DNA of 64,000 nucleotides, taken from the NCBI GenBank assembly GCA_013115135.1, contig JABANP010000194.1, positions 27,014 through 91,013 on the forward strand. Direction: 5' to 3'. Positions 1 to 11,232 of this stretch are shown in pieces. This DNA is from Perkinsus olseni. Taxonomy: Eukaryota; Perkinsozoa; Perkinsida; Perkinsidae. The position numbers and the translations under genes were made by a program. Numbering within the stretch: the first letter of the stretch is position 1; each line of letters begins with the position of its first letter. Below the pieces are notes generated by a model, which ran no database searches, was not told where the DNA came from, and worked only from the letters and a program-made list of their open reading frames with translations.

Positions 1-3000
1 TTGTAATAACCGAGTGTATCTAGCGGAAGATGGCTGTGGACTTGGTCGTCGTCCCCCTGACTTGTTGTTCTCAGATCACAGTGAATCCGGAGTACGCCAG
101 AGAGCATCAGCTGAAGGTTGTGGAATGCCTGGAGGATCCCGGATGAGACACTCAAACGACGTAAGGATGCTACTTGCTTGGGCTCGTACTCTACAGCAGT
201 AGCGTTGGCTGAGAAACAACAGTAAAATTACTATACTATCGTCTTAGTATTAGTGCCAACGGCAACCTCGATGTTGATGCCCTCCTCTGGCTGAATGTGC
301 CTTCTCAGGTACACTGGACCTCCTCTACCGTATGACCAATCCGGCTAATGTCATTGTTGTGTGTGCTAAGATGCTGCAGAATCTCAGATCGTCTCACGAT
401 GTTCATCTACGCAGAGATCTGGTAAGGCGCTTGGGCTCTTGTTGAAGCCTCGGAGAGGCCGCTGGGTAGCTCACCGACCTTTTCGCTCGACTGAGTACAC
501 CATACGCTCTTACTGGGCATCAGTCCATAGCACTACTCTAGTGATCTCCATCCGCTACCCTTTTCGTCCCCTCTGCTGCTCGTACCGAATCAAGTCTGCA
601 TCAGGTCCGAAAAGTGGGTTCATTAGCGGATAGATATTCCCCCTCCAACCAGTGGTACGCCGAGACTATGAACCAAGTCTTTATTCTTGCCCCAACCTTG
701 GTGCCCTCTTCTATGCCCAACTCTCTCATGCGTTTGGTGGCTGAGAGTGGCGAAGACGACCCGGAGTTCCGAGTGTAAGAAGCGCTTGTTGTAGTGATGA
801 TGGAAGCCTCCTGGCAGGTGGGCTGTTAATACCTACGTCAAGATGCTGGCTGATAGTGGTGATAGTCTACCTGACGTCCTCGTGCGGGTTGTGGCTTGGG
901 TAGGGCATGGCGCTCAATACGGCTGTTGTTGTAGGAATGCTACCTCACAGGTCTTGGGAGAGTACGGCTGCATGTGTACCCTCAGCGGCTATACGACCGA
1001 TGACATCATCGATCTATTGGCTCAGGAAGTGGACAGACCGGCTTTCACTGAGGTCCTTTGGGGGTGCTTCCATGCTGGATGTGTCGCGGTCGCTCCCCTT
1101 CCATGTCGTCCAAATGACAGGCCCGAGTTACTCGTGGGTATCTCTTCTCGTCTATGATGAAGCTGCTGAGCCAAGAGCAACAGCAGACTGCCAATACGCC
1201 CTCACTCGAGACGGTACTCGGCCATCTCTGGCATAGCCCTTCTCACCGCTCCCTTGGCAGGTGCGACGAGTACTGCGGAAGTACAGCACGGATCCTGATA
1301 TGTACCAAAGGGCCCTCGAGTACTGTCTTGCCACCTTTCCCTAGTAGCAGGGTGATGCCTCGGGTTAGGTACCTGAAAATCTTGGATGGTTCGGATCCGG
1401 ATCTTCTACCGGCTGCCTTCCCTTATGATGAGACCAACTATGAGCGGTCGGACTCCCTTATTGACGTATCATTGTCCTTCCTGGATGCCATGGTGGATCA
1501 GGCGATAGCGGAAGGGAAGAAAGAGTAGGTCAATTGACAGTCTCTCAGAGGGGGAGGGTCGTGGCAGGTCGGGGTGGTATGGTATAGCTCCCTCGTTGTA
1601 GATACGGTCGCCCCAATGTTGTTGACTACGCGGCCCAGTCGTCCTCGTCGTTTGAGGATCGCCGTCGGGCTCTCTCTGGCCTTAACTTCACACCCTACAG
1701 TGCCCCTACGAAGCCCTCCCAAGCTACAGTGTCCCAGCCCAGTACTACAGCAGCTGCGGCAACAGCAGCGCCAGCGGAGCAGCCATACCCCGAGCCGTGG
1801 CGAGCTACCACAGTGAGTTCGGGACGGGAGACCGACTGTACTGATGGGACGTCATTGTTCAGGCTTCACCGGCGCCGAGTCCTCAGCAAGCTGGTTCCGC
1901 CCCTGGCCAGCCTCCGGCCCCACAGCAGCGGGTGGGCTCCGAGTAAATGCTCCCAAGAAATGGGGCCCGAGCGGGTTCAATGCTCGGAAACCCTCCGTTA
2001 CCTCGGAGATATCCACTGTACCAGCGGCCTCGCCAGCTACGTCTCAACAGCCGCCGCATGCGACACCAGCGAGCTGTAGGGCATCCTCTCCCACATCACC
2101 CTTTCGAAGTTTCCTGCCTGTTATCAGCCCCCGAACCCTCGAGGACGCAACCATCCCTGGCCCAAACCCATCCCAATCCGGATGACCTTCGCCGCAGGGC
2201 CGCCCAAGAGAAGATGGCCGGTGCGCTGTTCGCTGGTATTGGTAGTAACAGCAGTAGTACCACTACGGCGCCACCACCCCGGCAAGCGCCTACTGCCGGG
2301 CCCGAGATCGATGTAAGGCGGCTGATGAGAGATTCAGTCAATGATCCACTAGTCTCGATCTCAGGGTGGGAAAGCCTGGCTATACCCGACCGAAGGCTGG
2401 ATCGGTCGCTAGTGTGCAGTCGGCAGCGCCCAAGCCACAACCTGCCGAGGCCGTAGACTTGCTGGACCTCTTTGGGACTCCAACATCGGAGGAGTCACAG
2501 CAGCAACAGCAGGCTACCACCGAGGGTAGCCCAGTATTCACAAGCGTTGGTCCCTTTGGCGTCACCGTGCGGTTTCTCGTGGTGAATTTGTCGACGACTG
2601 CACATCGCTCGGAAATCTTGTCCTGAGAAACCTGCGTGATCTATCTTTTCTCCTGTCAGCTGCTGCAACAGTACCCGTCCCTACCACCTCGTCATTGGAT
2701 ATCTTGTCCTCTAGCGAAGATGACATGATCGGTGGATTGACCTCCTCGCCTCCCGTCTCCACAGCACCCCCAGCGACGGCGGCGCATCCTACTTCGCAGG
2801 AGCCATCGCATGCCGCGGAGGGGCGAAGCAGTAGCGTCGGCGAGGTAGCGGATGGCTGACCTTTCTCCTCATCCGAACACTGTCGTCGCTCAGCTTGATT
2901 TATTCGCGCCATCCCCCGCGTCCAATCGTGGGCCTTCGCTGACTGGTGCTGAGCCACAGCAGCAACAGGAGGAAGAGGAGGTGAAGTTGACGCCTCTGGC

Positions 3001-3398
3001 CATCACCACGGAACAGCTTGGTGGGGAGTGGCAGAAGCTCCAAGATGCCTGCGAGATACAGCTGTCCTTCTCTCATGTGAGGCGTGCTTCGCTCCGCTGG
3101 CATGGAAGGGATTTGAAATCGTCTCTTAGGTCCCCGACGTGCCCAGCAAGTTGACCGACAACGTCGGCTTCCATCTGGTGGAGGTCATCGGAGACGAGCG
3201 GATCTTCGCCGCCACCACCCCCTCCGGGCAGATGGTCTTTGCTCACTGTAATGGCAAGCCACGGCTCCTCTGTGGCCTTTCAATGGCGTATCTTTAGGTC
3301 GGGAAACTGCCTTGCAAGCCGACCTCATCCTAGTGGCCTCCTCATCAGAAGCAGGTTCCCTAGCCCAGGAGCTCATTGAGAGGGCTACTGGGGCATAG
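1..3398 (+). CDS. AP4E1: AP-4 complex epsilon subunit (large adaptin), 5'-truncated
   Basis: Large adaptin of the AP-4 trans-Golgi coat. The window opens inside the helical trunk. Spliced exons give peptides typical of the AP-4 epsilon family: YAREHQLKVVECLEDPDE, then TLDLLYRMTNPANV, then SPSNQWYAETMNQVFIL, MPNSLMRLVAESGEDD, and WVLGEYGCMC joined across an intron at about 901-951. A Ser/Gln/Pro-rich hinge follows, with an acidic DLLDLFGTP stretch and poly-Q near 2500, resembling clathrin or appendage-binding motifs. The C-terminal ear-like region runs through ITTEQLGGEWQKL (about 3000) and ends LIERATGA at the stop at 3396-3398. The trunk match is strong; the ear is assigned by position. One intron (about 3077) carries a copy of the repeated 12-mer GCTTCGCTCCGC. 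The 5' part lies outside the window. Confidence 0.85.
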
Positions 3399-3546
3399 TT
3401 GTTTCCACTGTGTTTTACCACCCAGTAAAGTTTCCTTCAGTGACTAGTAGCAGCCGAGCTGAGGATACCAGTCCGCAGGGGATCCATGCCCACTTCTCAC
3501 TTAGGCTTGCTATTTCTTCCTGCGACCATCGTATCGCACGCTTGCT

Positions 3547-4603
3547 ATGTTGCGATTTGTGAATGACCAATCATCACCGTCATCCAGCCGCCCCTCCCCT
3601 GCCCCACTCGACATTCTTTCTCCGAAGTCTACTGAATCAGTATTTACCACAACAGTGGGGGTGAGCGCCAGCACTCAGACTGGTGACAGTGCTGACCTTC
3701 AAGACGGCGGCAACCGGCCTGCTGCTACTACTACAGTGCTGGGTCCTGATATAAGATGTGACGCTGGTATTCGGAAGCTTGCCTCATCGCTCACGAAGCT
3801 GCCGCTAGGGGAGAATGGGCGTATGCGGGTGAGGCGGATGATCGGCCAGGTAGGCCTTGGGAGTAATTGGTGGTGTGGTATCAGCCGTGGTGTCTCAGGA
3901 AATACGGAAACACCCGGAGTTGAGACCGGTGGTTCGGTCCATAGGGAAATTAAAGAGCGCGAGCAACGCGGCGCTTGTAGAGATGTGTATTGTTACCAAT
4001 ACTTTGGACGAGGCTCGGAAGATCTCTCGGGCATACCTAGCGAAGAAAGCTGGGAAGCCGACGAAGCGGGCATCTCCTACTGCTGCTTTGGCTTCTCCTT
4101 ACAGTAGAACATCCGAGAGCGAAAGCTGCGGCCTTACTCTGATTGAACGCTTGTTTGCTGATACACTTTCCCACGGGGTCTGCAGGGATGCCCAGAGTTC
4201 CTCCCTCTCTACTGAGAGCGCGAAGGCCTCCACTACTGCGGCCACCAGCACTGACTCCTGCTCTAGTAGTCCTAGCACGGCCTTCAGTAGCGACCCTGAG
4301 GATACGATAGTGTTGCCTGAAGACTTTCTTTATGGTGTTGATAAAAGTTCCTTGTCAAGTCAGCCATCGTCATCATCATTAGCCGGAGCACCACCGTCGT
4401 CGTCGTACATCCCGTTGGTCAGTGTAGATAATTTCGACATTTCTTCGTCTCCCGATCGTCCTTTACTAAGCAGTGGTATCAGCAGCAACGAGATTGCTGA
4501 TGGCGGCACAGCTCGCGGTATGCGCCTCCAACAGCAGCCCGTTGATGAGAGCGTTGAGCTCAGAGGAGGTGCTGCTGCTGCGGCTGGCTTGATGAAAGTA
4601 TAA
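3547..4603 (+). CDS. Unrecognised Ser-rich protein, about 338 aa
   Basis: Two exons are joined by a 50-nt intron (about 3850-3899) that keeps frame, giving RRMIGQ followed by EIRKHPELRPVV. The central segment, residues about 75-150, looks folded and basic-helical (ALVEMCIVTNTLDEARKI). The rest is a low-complexity Ser/Thr/Ala tail with an acidic stretch (PEDTIVLPEDFLYGV) and a short poly-Ala end. I do not recognise the family. A faint resemblance of the central strand to the start of CutA proteins is too short to use. It lies 148 bp after AP4E1 on the same strand. The start is the first ATG of the longest frame and is not otherwise supported. Confidence 0.6.
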
Positions 4604-4953
4604 AGTTATTTGCCTATAAAATGCAGTATAAAGTATAGTCACTGTGTTCCTCCCAGACCCCTCTCTGTTGTGCTGTTATTGGACAGGAGTCGTGGTTGTA
4701 CCATACGTTGCGGCAGCACAGCCGTCTTGCAGTTTGTATACCTCCAATGACACTGCGGATACGCGGCGCCCAATCATCCGCTCAGGGCGAGTTTGGTGGC
4801 GGAAGGACCGGCATTGGCTCCTCGTCCTCGTCCTCACATTTTTCGATACAGTAATAACTGGGTGTGGGGGAGACATTGCGGGGTCAGCTTTAGCTTCTGA
4901 TCGGTGCACCATTGGCCGCCAGGCTAGGTCGCTTAAAGGGCCGCCGTACTGTG
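4604..4953 (+). other. Intergenic, about 350 bp
   Basis: This lies between the Ser-rich gene and TAF7. Short open frames on both strands lack family similarity or splice support. I see no RNA gene or clear repeat. Confidence 0.5.
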
Positions 4954-6320
4954 ATGGAGCCTGAATCTACGGAACCTCTATGCTTTCTCCCACATGCTGT
5001 GGGAATGGCGATGTGTTATTGGCATTGTGCGTGCTTCAGCGTCGGAGGGGCTACACCTCCCGGAAGCGATCACCTTGCCGCTGGCCAGGCCCTGCCTCCA
5101 GAAGGGCTGGTCCTGAAGCCTCCGACTGCCCATCAGGTCATAGCCCTCTTGAGGCTTGTCAGGGAACGTTACTAGCAGGTTCCCTGGCCATACGACCTGC
5201 AGTGCATCCTCAGGCTTCCATTGGACATCGCAGACCGATTGCGGCCCTTGTTGGTGGAGGTGATATCGCTGTGGCTTCCGCTGTCCAGGATAGCTCACGG
5301 CGTGTTAGGAGTACTCTAAGAAGTTGGATGATGTCATTGACATAACCCCAGTGGATCGGCCGGTGGAGGGAGAAAAGAGCCGGGCGTTTGCGGTTAAGGT
5401 AATAGGAGGGGAAGGGATGGAGTATGGCTTCAAGCCGTTGGCTTGCCTGGAGAACTGCTGTAGGTGCTCGACGAGACCTTGTCCGGAGTGCTGTTGGACA
5501 TCCCAACCTTCGTGGAGTCCTTTAAGTCCCCGAACAACCACGTATTCACTAAAACTGGCGATGTCAGCCAGATGCTGGTGGCCTTCCGCGGCACCTGGTC
5601 GGAGTATAGACAGCGACTTCAGGAGCAGGGAGTCGAGGTAGGGGGATTTCGACTTGGCAGCGAGGGTGATGCTGCTGTAGTTGGATCCGGAGTTCCCACT
5701 GACTCTGCGAGATGGCCTCACGCCTCCAACGACCCGCATACGGCAGCGGAAGTGGCGGCAGCCTCCCAACCCTGATCTAGCCGTCAGGTAGTGGTGGTCT
5801 CGGCCAGCGGGGGGGATGGGCGCTCTTAGGAATGCTCGGGCTGAGGAGCAGATTATGAATGTTAATAAGGGAGGGCATCTCGAGTGGACGGAGGAGACAG
5901 ACGTGACGGCTTCGGAGATGCGGGAGAGGGAGGAGAACGAGCCCAGCAGCATTTGGAGGCCTACTGATGAGATCATTAATACACTCAATGTAGGGCTGTG
6001 AGTGCCACAGCTGTTGATGTGTGTTCGCTAGGCCACTGGGCTGATGCCATCCCTGCCACCTGGGGCGTGTCACCAGCTAGCCTGTCTTCCTTTGCTATGG
6101 GCGATGGAGCTAGCAGCTACACCGGCTTCGACGCTGCCAGCAAGGGGTAGGGGCCCTGAATCATTAGTTCTGCCTACGGCGACGTTGCAAGTGTGGTCCG
6201 TGGGTTGTCAGGAGTCGTGCTACGAAGAAGAGTAAGAAGCATCATCATAAGAAGAGCAAGAAGCATAAGAAGGAGAGCAAGGAGGAAGACGAGGCCATTG
6301 CAGCGTTCAAGAATAGATAG
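4954..6320 (+). CDS. TAF7: Transcription initiation factor TFIID subunit 7
   Basis: TAF7 is a TFIID subunit that contacts TAF1. Five or more exons splice in frame. The N-terminal TAFII55 domain is clear: PYDLQCILRLPLDIADRLR, then LDDVIDITPV, then SGVLLDIPTFVESFKS and TKTGDVSQMLVAF, matching the family order (ILRLP, LLDLP, ES-K, YKT-D-QML). A later exon gives GALRNAR near 5820, the likely counterpart of the family's GLTPP-R motif. It is followed by an acidic ESxxx-rich stretch and a lysine/histidine-rich tail ending FKNR at the stop 6318-6320. The start is the first ATG that leads through an in-frame splice at 5137. A diverged copy of the gene's 3' end recurs at about 8871-9003. Confidence 0.85.
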
Positions 6321-6685
6321 TGTTTCTTCTGCAGTATCATCAAAGCCTTGTGTTCAGGGGCGCTCTGAGATGCTCGGGAAGGGTCGAATTCCCGGTCGTT
6401 GGGGGTGTACGGCGCTAGCTGGCATCGGTAGAGTAGGTCGCTGTTGTGCAGAGTTTACTGAATATGCCAGTTTGATAGGTAAATGGCGTTAGTCATCGCC
6501 TAAGGCGATTCGCCTTTGCTCCGTATGATGAATAATACCTCTAACGAAAGGCTATCGAAATGAGAGTATAAACAGTGGACAAGTTGAGAATCGATCAACC
6601 GTCTCACGCAAAATGTGACCGGAAAACCGTTCCGTGTCGTTCCGCGACTCTGTCGAATTCGATATGCAAGTTTTTTTTCATCTTC

Positions 6686-6820
6686 ATGGGCCTCAAGCCT
6701 TCCCTGTCTGAGTCCGAGCGTGCCACCATCATCCAGCAATCGGCCGGAGGGAAGTCTACTGTTGAGATCGCTCGATATCTGGGTCGAGACCCCAGGACCG
6801 TAAAAGAAGATACATAGATG
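6686..6820 (+). mobile_element. Tc1/mariner-type transposase N-terminal HTH remnant
   Basis: A 43-residue frame from the ATG at 6686 reads SESERATIIQQSAGGKSTVE then IARYLGRDPRTVK. This is the recognisable first helix-turn-helix of Tc1/mariner-like or related transposases. It stops at once, and no DDE catalytic region or terminal inverted repeat is visible nearby. It sits 70 bp before the first tandem-array gene, so it may be a decayed element or a domain captured by a local gene. The domain call is by motif; the decay call is by absence of the rest. Confidence 0.55.
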
Positions 6821-6891
6821 ATTCTGGCGGGCAGTATACCCGACCAACTGGGCCCCGCAAGACCTCCTCAGCGGTCGGTACTGTTCCACGC

Positions 6892-8446
6892 ATGGGGACC
6901 GTGGAGGATGCCAAGCAGCGGATAGAGAGGATCATTCGGGTGCGGGGCTTGAGAGGCTCGTGGCTGTTGTGAGTATGTTGCTCAGGACCATGAGCGGCGA
7001 AATCCGGGGTATCGGTGAGCCAGAGGGCGCCGCTGAGGATTGGGCATTTCGTGACGCAGTGAGGGAAGAGTTCGGGATTCACTACCATAAATCCCTTAAA
7101 TCATGGTAGAGCAGCAGCTTTTTTGCGCTGTAGTGTATCGATCCGGGCTCCTACAGGTTCTATTGGCTTCCTGAAGGAGGGACGAGGGGGAAGAAGTGCA
7201 TCAAGCCGGGAGTCCTGAATGCACTGAGGTTTCTTTGTGAGGATAAAGCCAAGAGAGAGGAAGCTGAAAGGCTGGGGAAGGGCTCCGTCACTGCCGTTAG
7301 ACACCGGGTAAGGAGGTTTATGCCATTATTGCAGGGATGTCATGAGTGATCAGAAGAGGAAACATCACGAGACGATCCAGTCTCCCGACTCGGAGAGTAG
7401 TACGCCTTCCGACTCCGAAAGTGCCACGCCTGCCGATTCCGAAAGTGGCATGCCTTCCGACTCCGAAAGTGGCATGCCTTCCGACTCCGAAAGTGCTTCG
7501 CCTTCGGACTCCGAAAGTGGCGCGGCCGAGCCGGAGTCTCCGGTCTGTATTGGTGGCTATAGACTGAGACGCCGAGTATCGTCATTGGAGTATTTCAGCC
7601 CAGGTGGGTGTGGGGAGCCGCTGCGGCTATTGCATGATTTGCCTGCAGACGACTGTACTCTGGAAGAGGAGATTGTGGAGAGTAGGGGAGAGGCTGGGAG
7701 CTCGCAGTCTCTTCCAGGAGTGAAGCCTGATCGAGTCAGTACCCTGACGGTGAGAATTGCTCACGTTCGGCCATGCATTGCAGCCTGTACCCTCTAGGCA
7801 CAAGTTGAGGAATTGAAGGGGAAGCTGAGGGCAAAGGAGAAGGTGAGACCTTCTCGACGATGGCATCTCGAAAAGTTCGTGAGCTGACTGGGTGGCTGGG
7901 CTAGGCCCGCTGTTTGTGATAATGAGTGGGGCTCTCTCAGGAGTGCGAGGCGGGAGTTGATGAGGTCGAGCGGCTTCGTGAGATCAATAAGCGGCAAGGG
8001 ACTGCGAGGAAGGAGGAGATGAGGGCTTTGCGGGAAGAGACGGCGAGTAGGGCTATGGCAGCAACTTGAGGAGATATTCTCTGATCAGGTCTGAGGAAAA
8101 TGTTGTCGGATGTGCAAAGGGAAGTGAAACGTATGAAGACGGAAGATGGTAGTAGTTGAGATGGATTTTCCTTCTTGCCTGGGTGATGCGTCTTCAAGGG
8201 GATCGCCACCAGGGCGACGGTACTCGGCTTCTTTTGGTAGGGCGGATACTCGCACTCCAAAAGACATGCCAGGACACCTTGAGCGGAGTTAACTCTCTCC
8301 TCAATAGAACTGGGAATACGCAGGTAGGCGGAGCGAAGGCACCCATCCTGAGATTATCCGTTGAAGCTTGAGCCCTGTCCTCGTCTTAGGCCTCTCACCC
8401 TAGCATCGAGGTAAAGGCTGAGGTTATCCGCCAGCGATGGCGCTGA
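6892..8446 (+). pseudogene. Tandem-array coiled-coil gene, copy 1 (frameshifted)
   Basis: First of six paralogs. Exon 1 (MGTVEDAKQRIERIIR) matches the others. In exon 2 an extra base near 7010, compared with copy 5, shifts frame between the ...RRNP part and the EDWAFRDAVREEFGI part. Exon 3 is open (PGVLNALRFLCEDKAKRE). Exon 4 starts KRKHHE and holds a run of Ser-Asp-Ser-Glu-Ser repeats. Later exons encode the charged helices seen in other copies (SDVQREVKRMKTEDGS, LSGVNSLLNRTGNTQ), ending EVIRQRWR at 8444-8446. It is called broken because of the exon 2 shift; a sequencing error or unusual splice could also explain this. Confidence 0.6.
7384..7524 (+). repeat. 24-bp coding tandem repeat in copy 1, about 6 units
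   Basis: Units approximate ccttccgactccgaaagtgg plus four bases and encode PSDSESG(M/A/S). They lie in exon 4 of copy 1. The other five copies keep only a short non-repetitive Ser-rich linker here, so the expansion is specific to this copy. Confidence 0.85.
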
Positions 8447-9545
8447 AAGTGGAGGGACTCTCACGTCTGGCATCTACAGTGCATTGACAGCTGCTGCGGC
8501 CGTTGCTGCACCCCTGTTGTTAGGGGGTGCCGTGGCACCGCTACCGCTCGACTCTGTTCTACCCCGGAAGGAGTTTTACCAACACGTACATTGTGATTGT
8601 GATTCCACTACTTTTATTGCTTGATACAGATTCAATGTGTGTATTACCTTTATGACTTAGCACTTCATTGCGTGGTAGTTAATACAATCGTGGGTAGGTC
8701 GTCTCAGCTGCGGGATGATCCCACACGGTCCGGCTGCGAGTCTTGGTCGGAATTGGTTCCGAATCGGTAATTTATTAGCAATACCCAAGAGCATGTCCAT
8801 TTTCACCTCACTTCCGCCTTTCCCTGTCAGCAGAATCTCGCCTTAGATCAGTCGTAGCGAGGGCGTTGTCAGGAGAGCAAGGAGGAAGGCGACGCCACTG
8901 CGGCGTTCAAGGATAGATAGTGTTTCTTCTCCATCATCGTCATCAAAGCCTGGTGTTCAGGAGTCTCCTGAGAGGAATGGGTCGAATTGCTGGTCGTTAG
9001 GAGGACAACAGGCATTGCTAGGGAAGACGAATGATGGCTTCGCGTGCCCTTGTTATGCACTAAACTCTCATCGATAATAAGTTGTCTTTTTTTCTGGCAT
9101 GGCAGTGGTGAGCAGCGAGAGTCTTACCAGGACGCGAAGAGGGGATAGTGTAGGTGTGTTGGTACTGGACAGAGTATGGTGGTTGTTGCTATCGGGAGGA
9201 CTCCGCAGGAGGTGAAAAAGTAAGTCCCGCGAGAGGTTTGTATCGTGAGACGTGAGGACAGGGTGGATTCGCAGCTAGTGCCACTAGCCTCTTGAAACGT
9301 GGAATGCACTGAACTCATTATGGAGACGAGTCCTGTTTGATACAGCCTGTTTCTCTCCTGTCGCTACAGCCACGCGTTCTAGTGGTCTCAATAATCTTGG
9401 GCTTCGGAACGAGTTGAGGACTTCACAGATCGCCTCGGTCCCTACTCTCTGTTTCACTGTTATTTACAATTTTTTGTGTCATACGGGACTGTAGGACTCG
9501 ACATTAGTACTGTCTGCTAGGAAGACTTTGATTGATCTCATCAAA
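8447..9545 (+). other. Intergenic between array copies 1 and 2, contains a TAF7 3'-end duplicate
   Basis: From about 8871 to 9003 the + strand parallels 6275-6402 (TAF7 lysine-rich tail, stop and 3' flank). Shared blocks include ggagagcaaggaggaag, gatagatagtgtttcttct, catcaaagcc and gggtcgaatt. The reading frame also ends in FKDR then stop. No TAF7 domain precedes it. I see nothing else recognisable in this stretch. Confidence 0.75.
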
Positions 9546-11232
9546 ATGGGGTCGGTAGAAGATACCAAGGGGCGCCTGGAGGAGCTAATTCAGGTTAATG
9601 ACTCGAGAGAGTGGCTGTTGGAAGGGTTCTCTCGCTCAGGAGCATTTGCGGCGTAACCCGAGGATTGCGGGGCATGATGGGAGAGTCGTTCCGCGGTGCA
9701 GTGAGGAAGCAGTTCAGGATATTCTATAATGCATATCACTCAAGATGGTAGAGTAGTAGCATTGACGCAGCATCGCCCGTCACCGTGCAGTCTCCTGTAG
9801 GTTTTATTATACCGCGAGTGGCAGAACGAGGGCGAGGAACTGCGCTGTTGTAGGAGTCCTTGACGCACTGCGGCTCATCTGTGAGGACCAGATGAGGGAT
9901 AAGGAGACCGGGGAGCGGGGTAACTGTTCTATTCTTCGGGCGAGACTCCCAGTAAGAGGAGCGTCTAGGCTAGCGTCTACTTGATTCGAATTCTCAGAAG
10001 CGGAAGTTTTCCGAGGGGTTGGCCCCGAGTAGGGACGATGAGTCTTCACCGTCATCTGACGAACTCCGCAGCATGCGAGCCAGCAGCGGCGCTAATCTCC
10101 GAGGGGAAGTATCCCGTTTGAAGTGCTCGCTGGCAGGTCAGAAGGCTCCGTCAGGGAGCGTCTCAATTGAATCGTTACAATTGGCTGACGGTTCATTGCC
10201 GATGCGTTCGTAGGTCTTCGAAAATTAGCAGAGCAGCGCCAGGAGCGTATCGACGAGCTCGAGGGTTAGTGGGGTCGGGAGTATCAGGGCAAATGAGATT
10301 TACTGCCATCATCTCAGCTGCAGCCTGGGCACGGCCGGCTGTGGCCGATGGTGCTGACGGTAGGGAAAGAGCTGCGAGGGTGGAGGCTGGTGAAGTCGCT
10401 GCCTTGACAGTGATAGCGGCCTGCTATGGGTGCTCCTGATACCGAGCACTCCTCAGGCGGAAGTCGGTGAATGGAAAAAGAAGTTCGAGGAGGAGATGGA
10501 GTTGAGGGACGAGGTAGGCTGCAGCAGCTCGCACGAGGTCACCCACGAGGTTGGACTCGACGAATCGAGCGGAAAGGCTCATGCCCTGTTGACTTCGCTA
10601 TGGCTCGTTGAGAGTAGCACTGTCGAAGTCCGGATGACGGTGTTGTCAGGATCGTCAGGCGGCGGCTGAGGAGTTGGAGTTAGCTCGTGAGGTCAACTCC
10701 ATGAGGGAGTCCGCGATGAGGGGAGAGTTGAAGGCCTTAAGGGAAGAGACGGCGGGTAGTCGTAGAATATTAAAGTCAATTGAGCTACTGTTGCTTCCCC
10801 AGGTCTGAAGAAGGCGTTTGCGGATGCTCATTCGGAAATCAATCGTTGGATGACGGCCGATCGTAATAGCGATAGACTTGTAGAGAGCTGATCGTTCCGA
10901 TGATCATCTGGTGATGAGAAACAGCGCCATTCATTTTCAGGACGGATCCGTAAGATAGAGAGGACATGCGAGGCAACTCTGAACAGTGTGAGGTATATTA
11001 CGGATTGGACTCAGGGGACGCAGGTGGGCAGGGAGGGGGTGTATCATTCAACTACTCGAGGATCTCCGGCCAAAATGGCAGCCTGTGCTCTATCCAGGTG
11101 TCTCGCTCTGTCTGTAAGACGGAGGCCAAACGAGAGGCCGGCTATGCTGGGGGATGTTCCAAACTCTGGCGGTCAGCGTCCAGATCCTGCCCTAGTACCA
11201 TTTCGCCTGAATCGCTACCACAGAATGGCTAA
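9546..11232 (+). pseudogene. Tandem-array coiled-coil gene, copy 2 (disrupted exon 2)
   Basis: Exon 1 is MGSVEDTKGRLEELIQ. Exon 2 begins EHLRRNPRIA like its paralogs but is then about 11 nt shorter than copy 3, which destroys the frame before the expected DW-FRDAVR motif. Exon 3 is open (VVGVLDALRLICEDQ). Exon 4 begins KRKFSEGLAPSRDDESS and ends VSRLKCSLAG. Downstream charged exons are well kept: KKFEEEMELRDEV, VNSMRESAMRGELKALRE and IRKIERTCEATLNSVR. The last exon resembles copy 5 (KTEAKREAGYAGG). The stop is at 11230-11232. A disrupted exon 2 beside conserved later exons suggests recent decay or a relocated start. Confidence 0.55.

Noticed and set aside
3850..3899. An ultrashort 22-nt intron in the Ser-rich gene; a similar 25-nt one in the PDT region
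   Set aside because: In both cases a downstream AG gives a phase-correct intron of 43-50 nt, so ultrashort introns are not needed.
3960..4035. CutA-like strand in the Ser-rich protein
   Set aside because: The similarity covers under 20 residues, and the Ser-rich continuation does not fit a CutA trimer fold.
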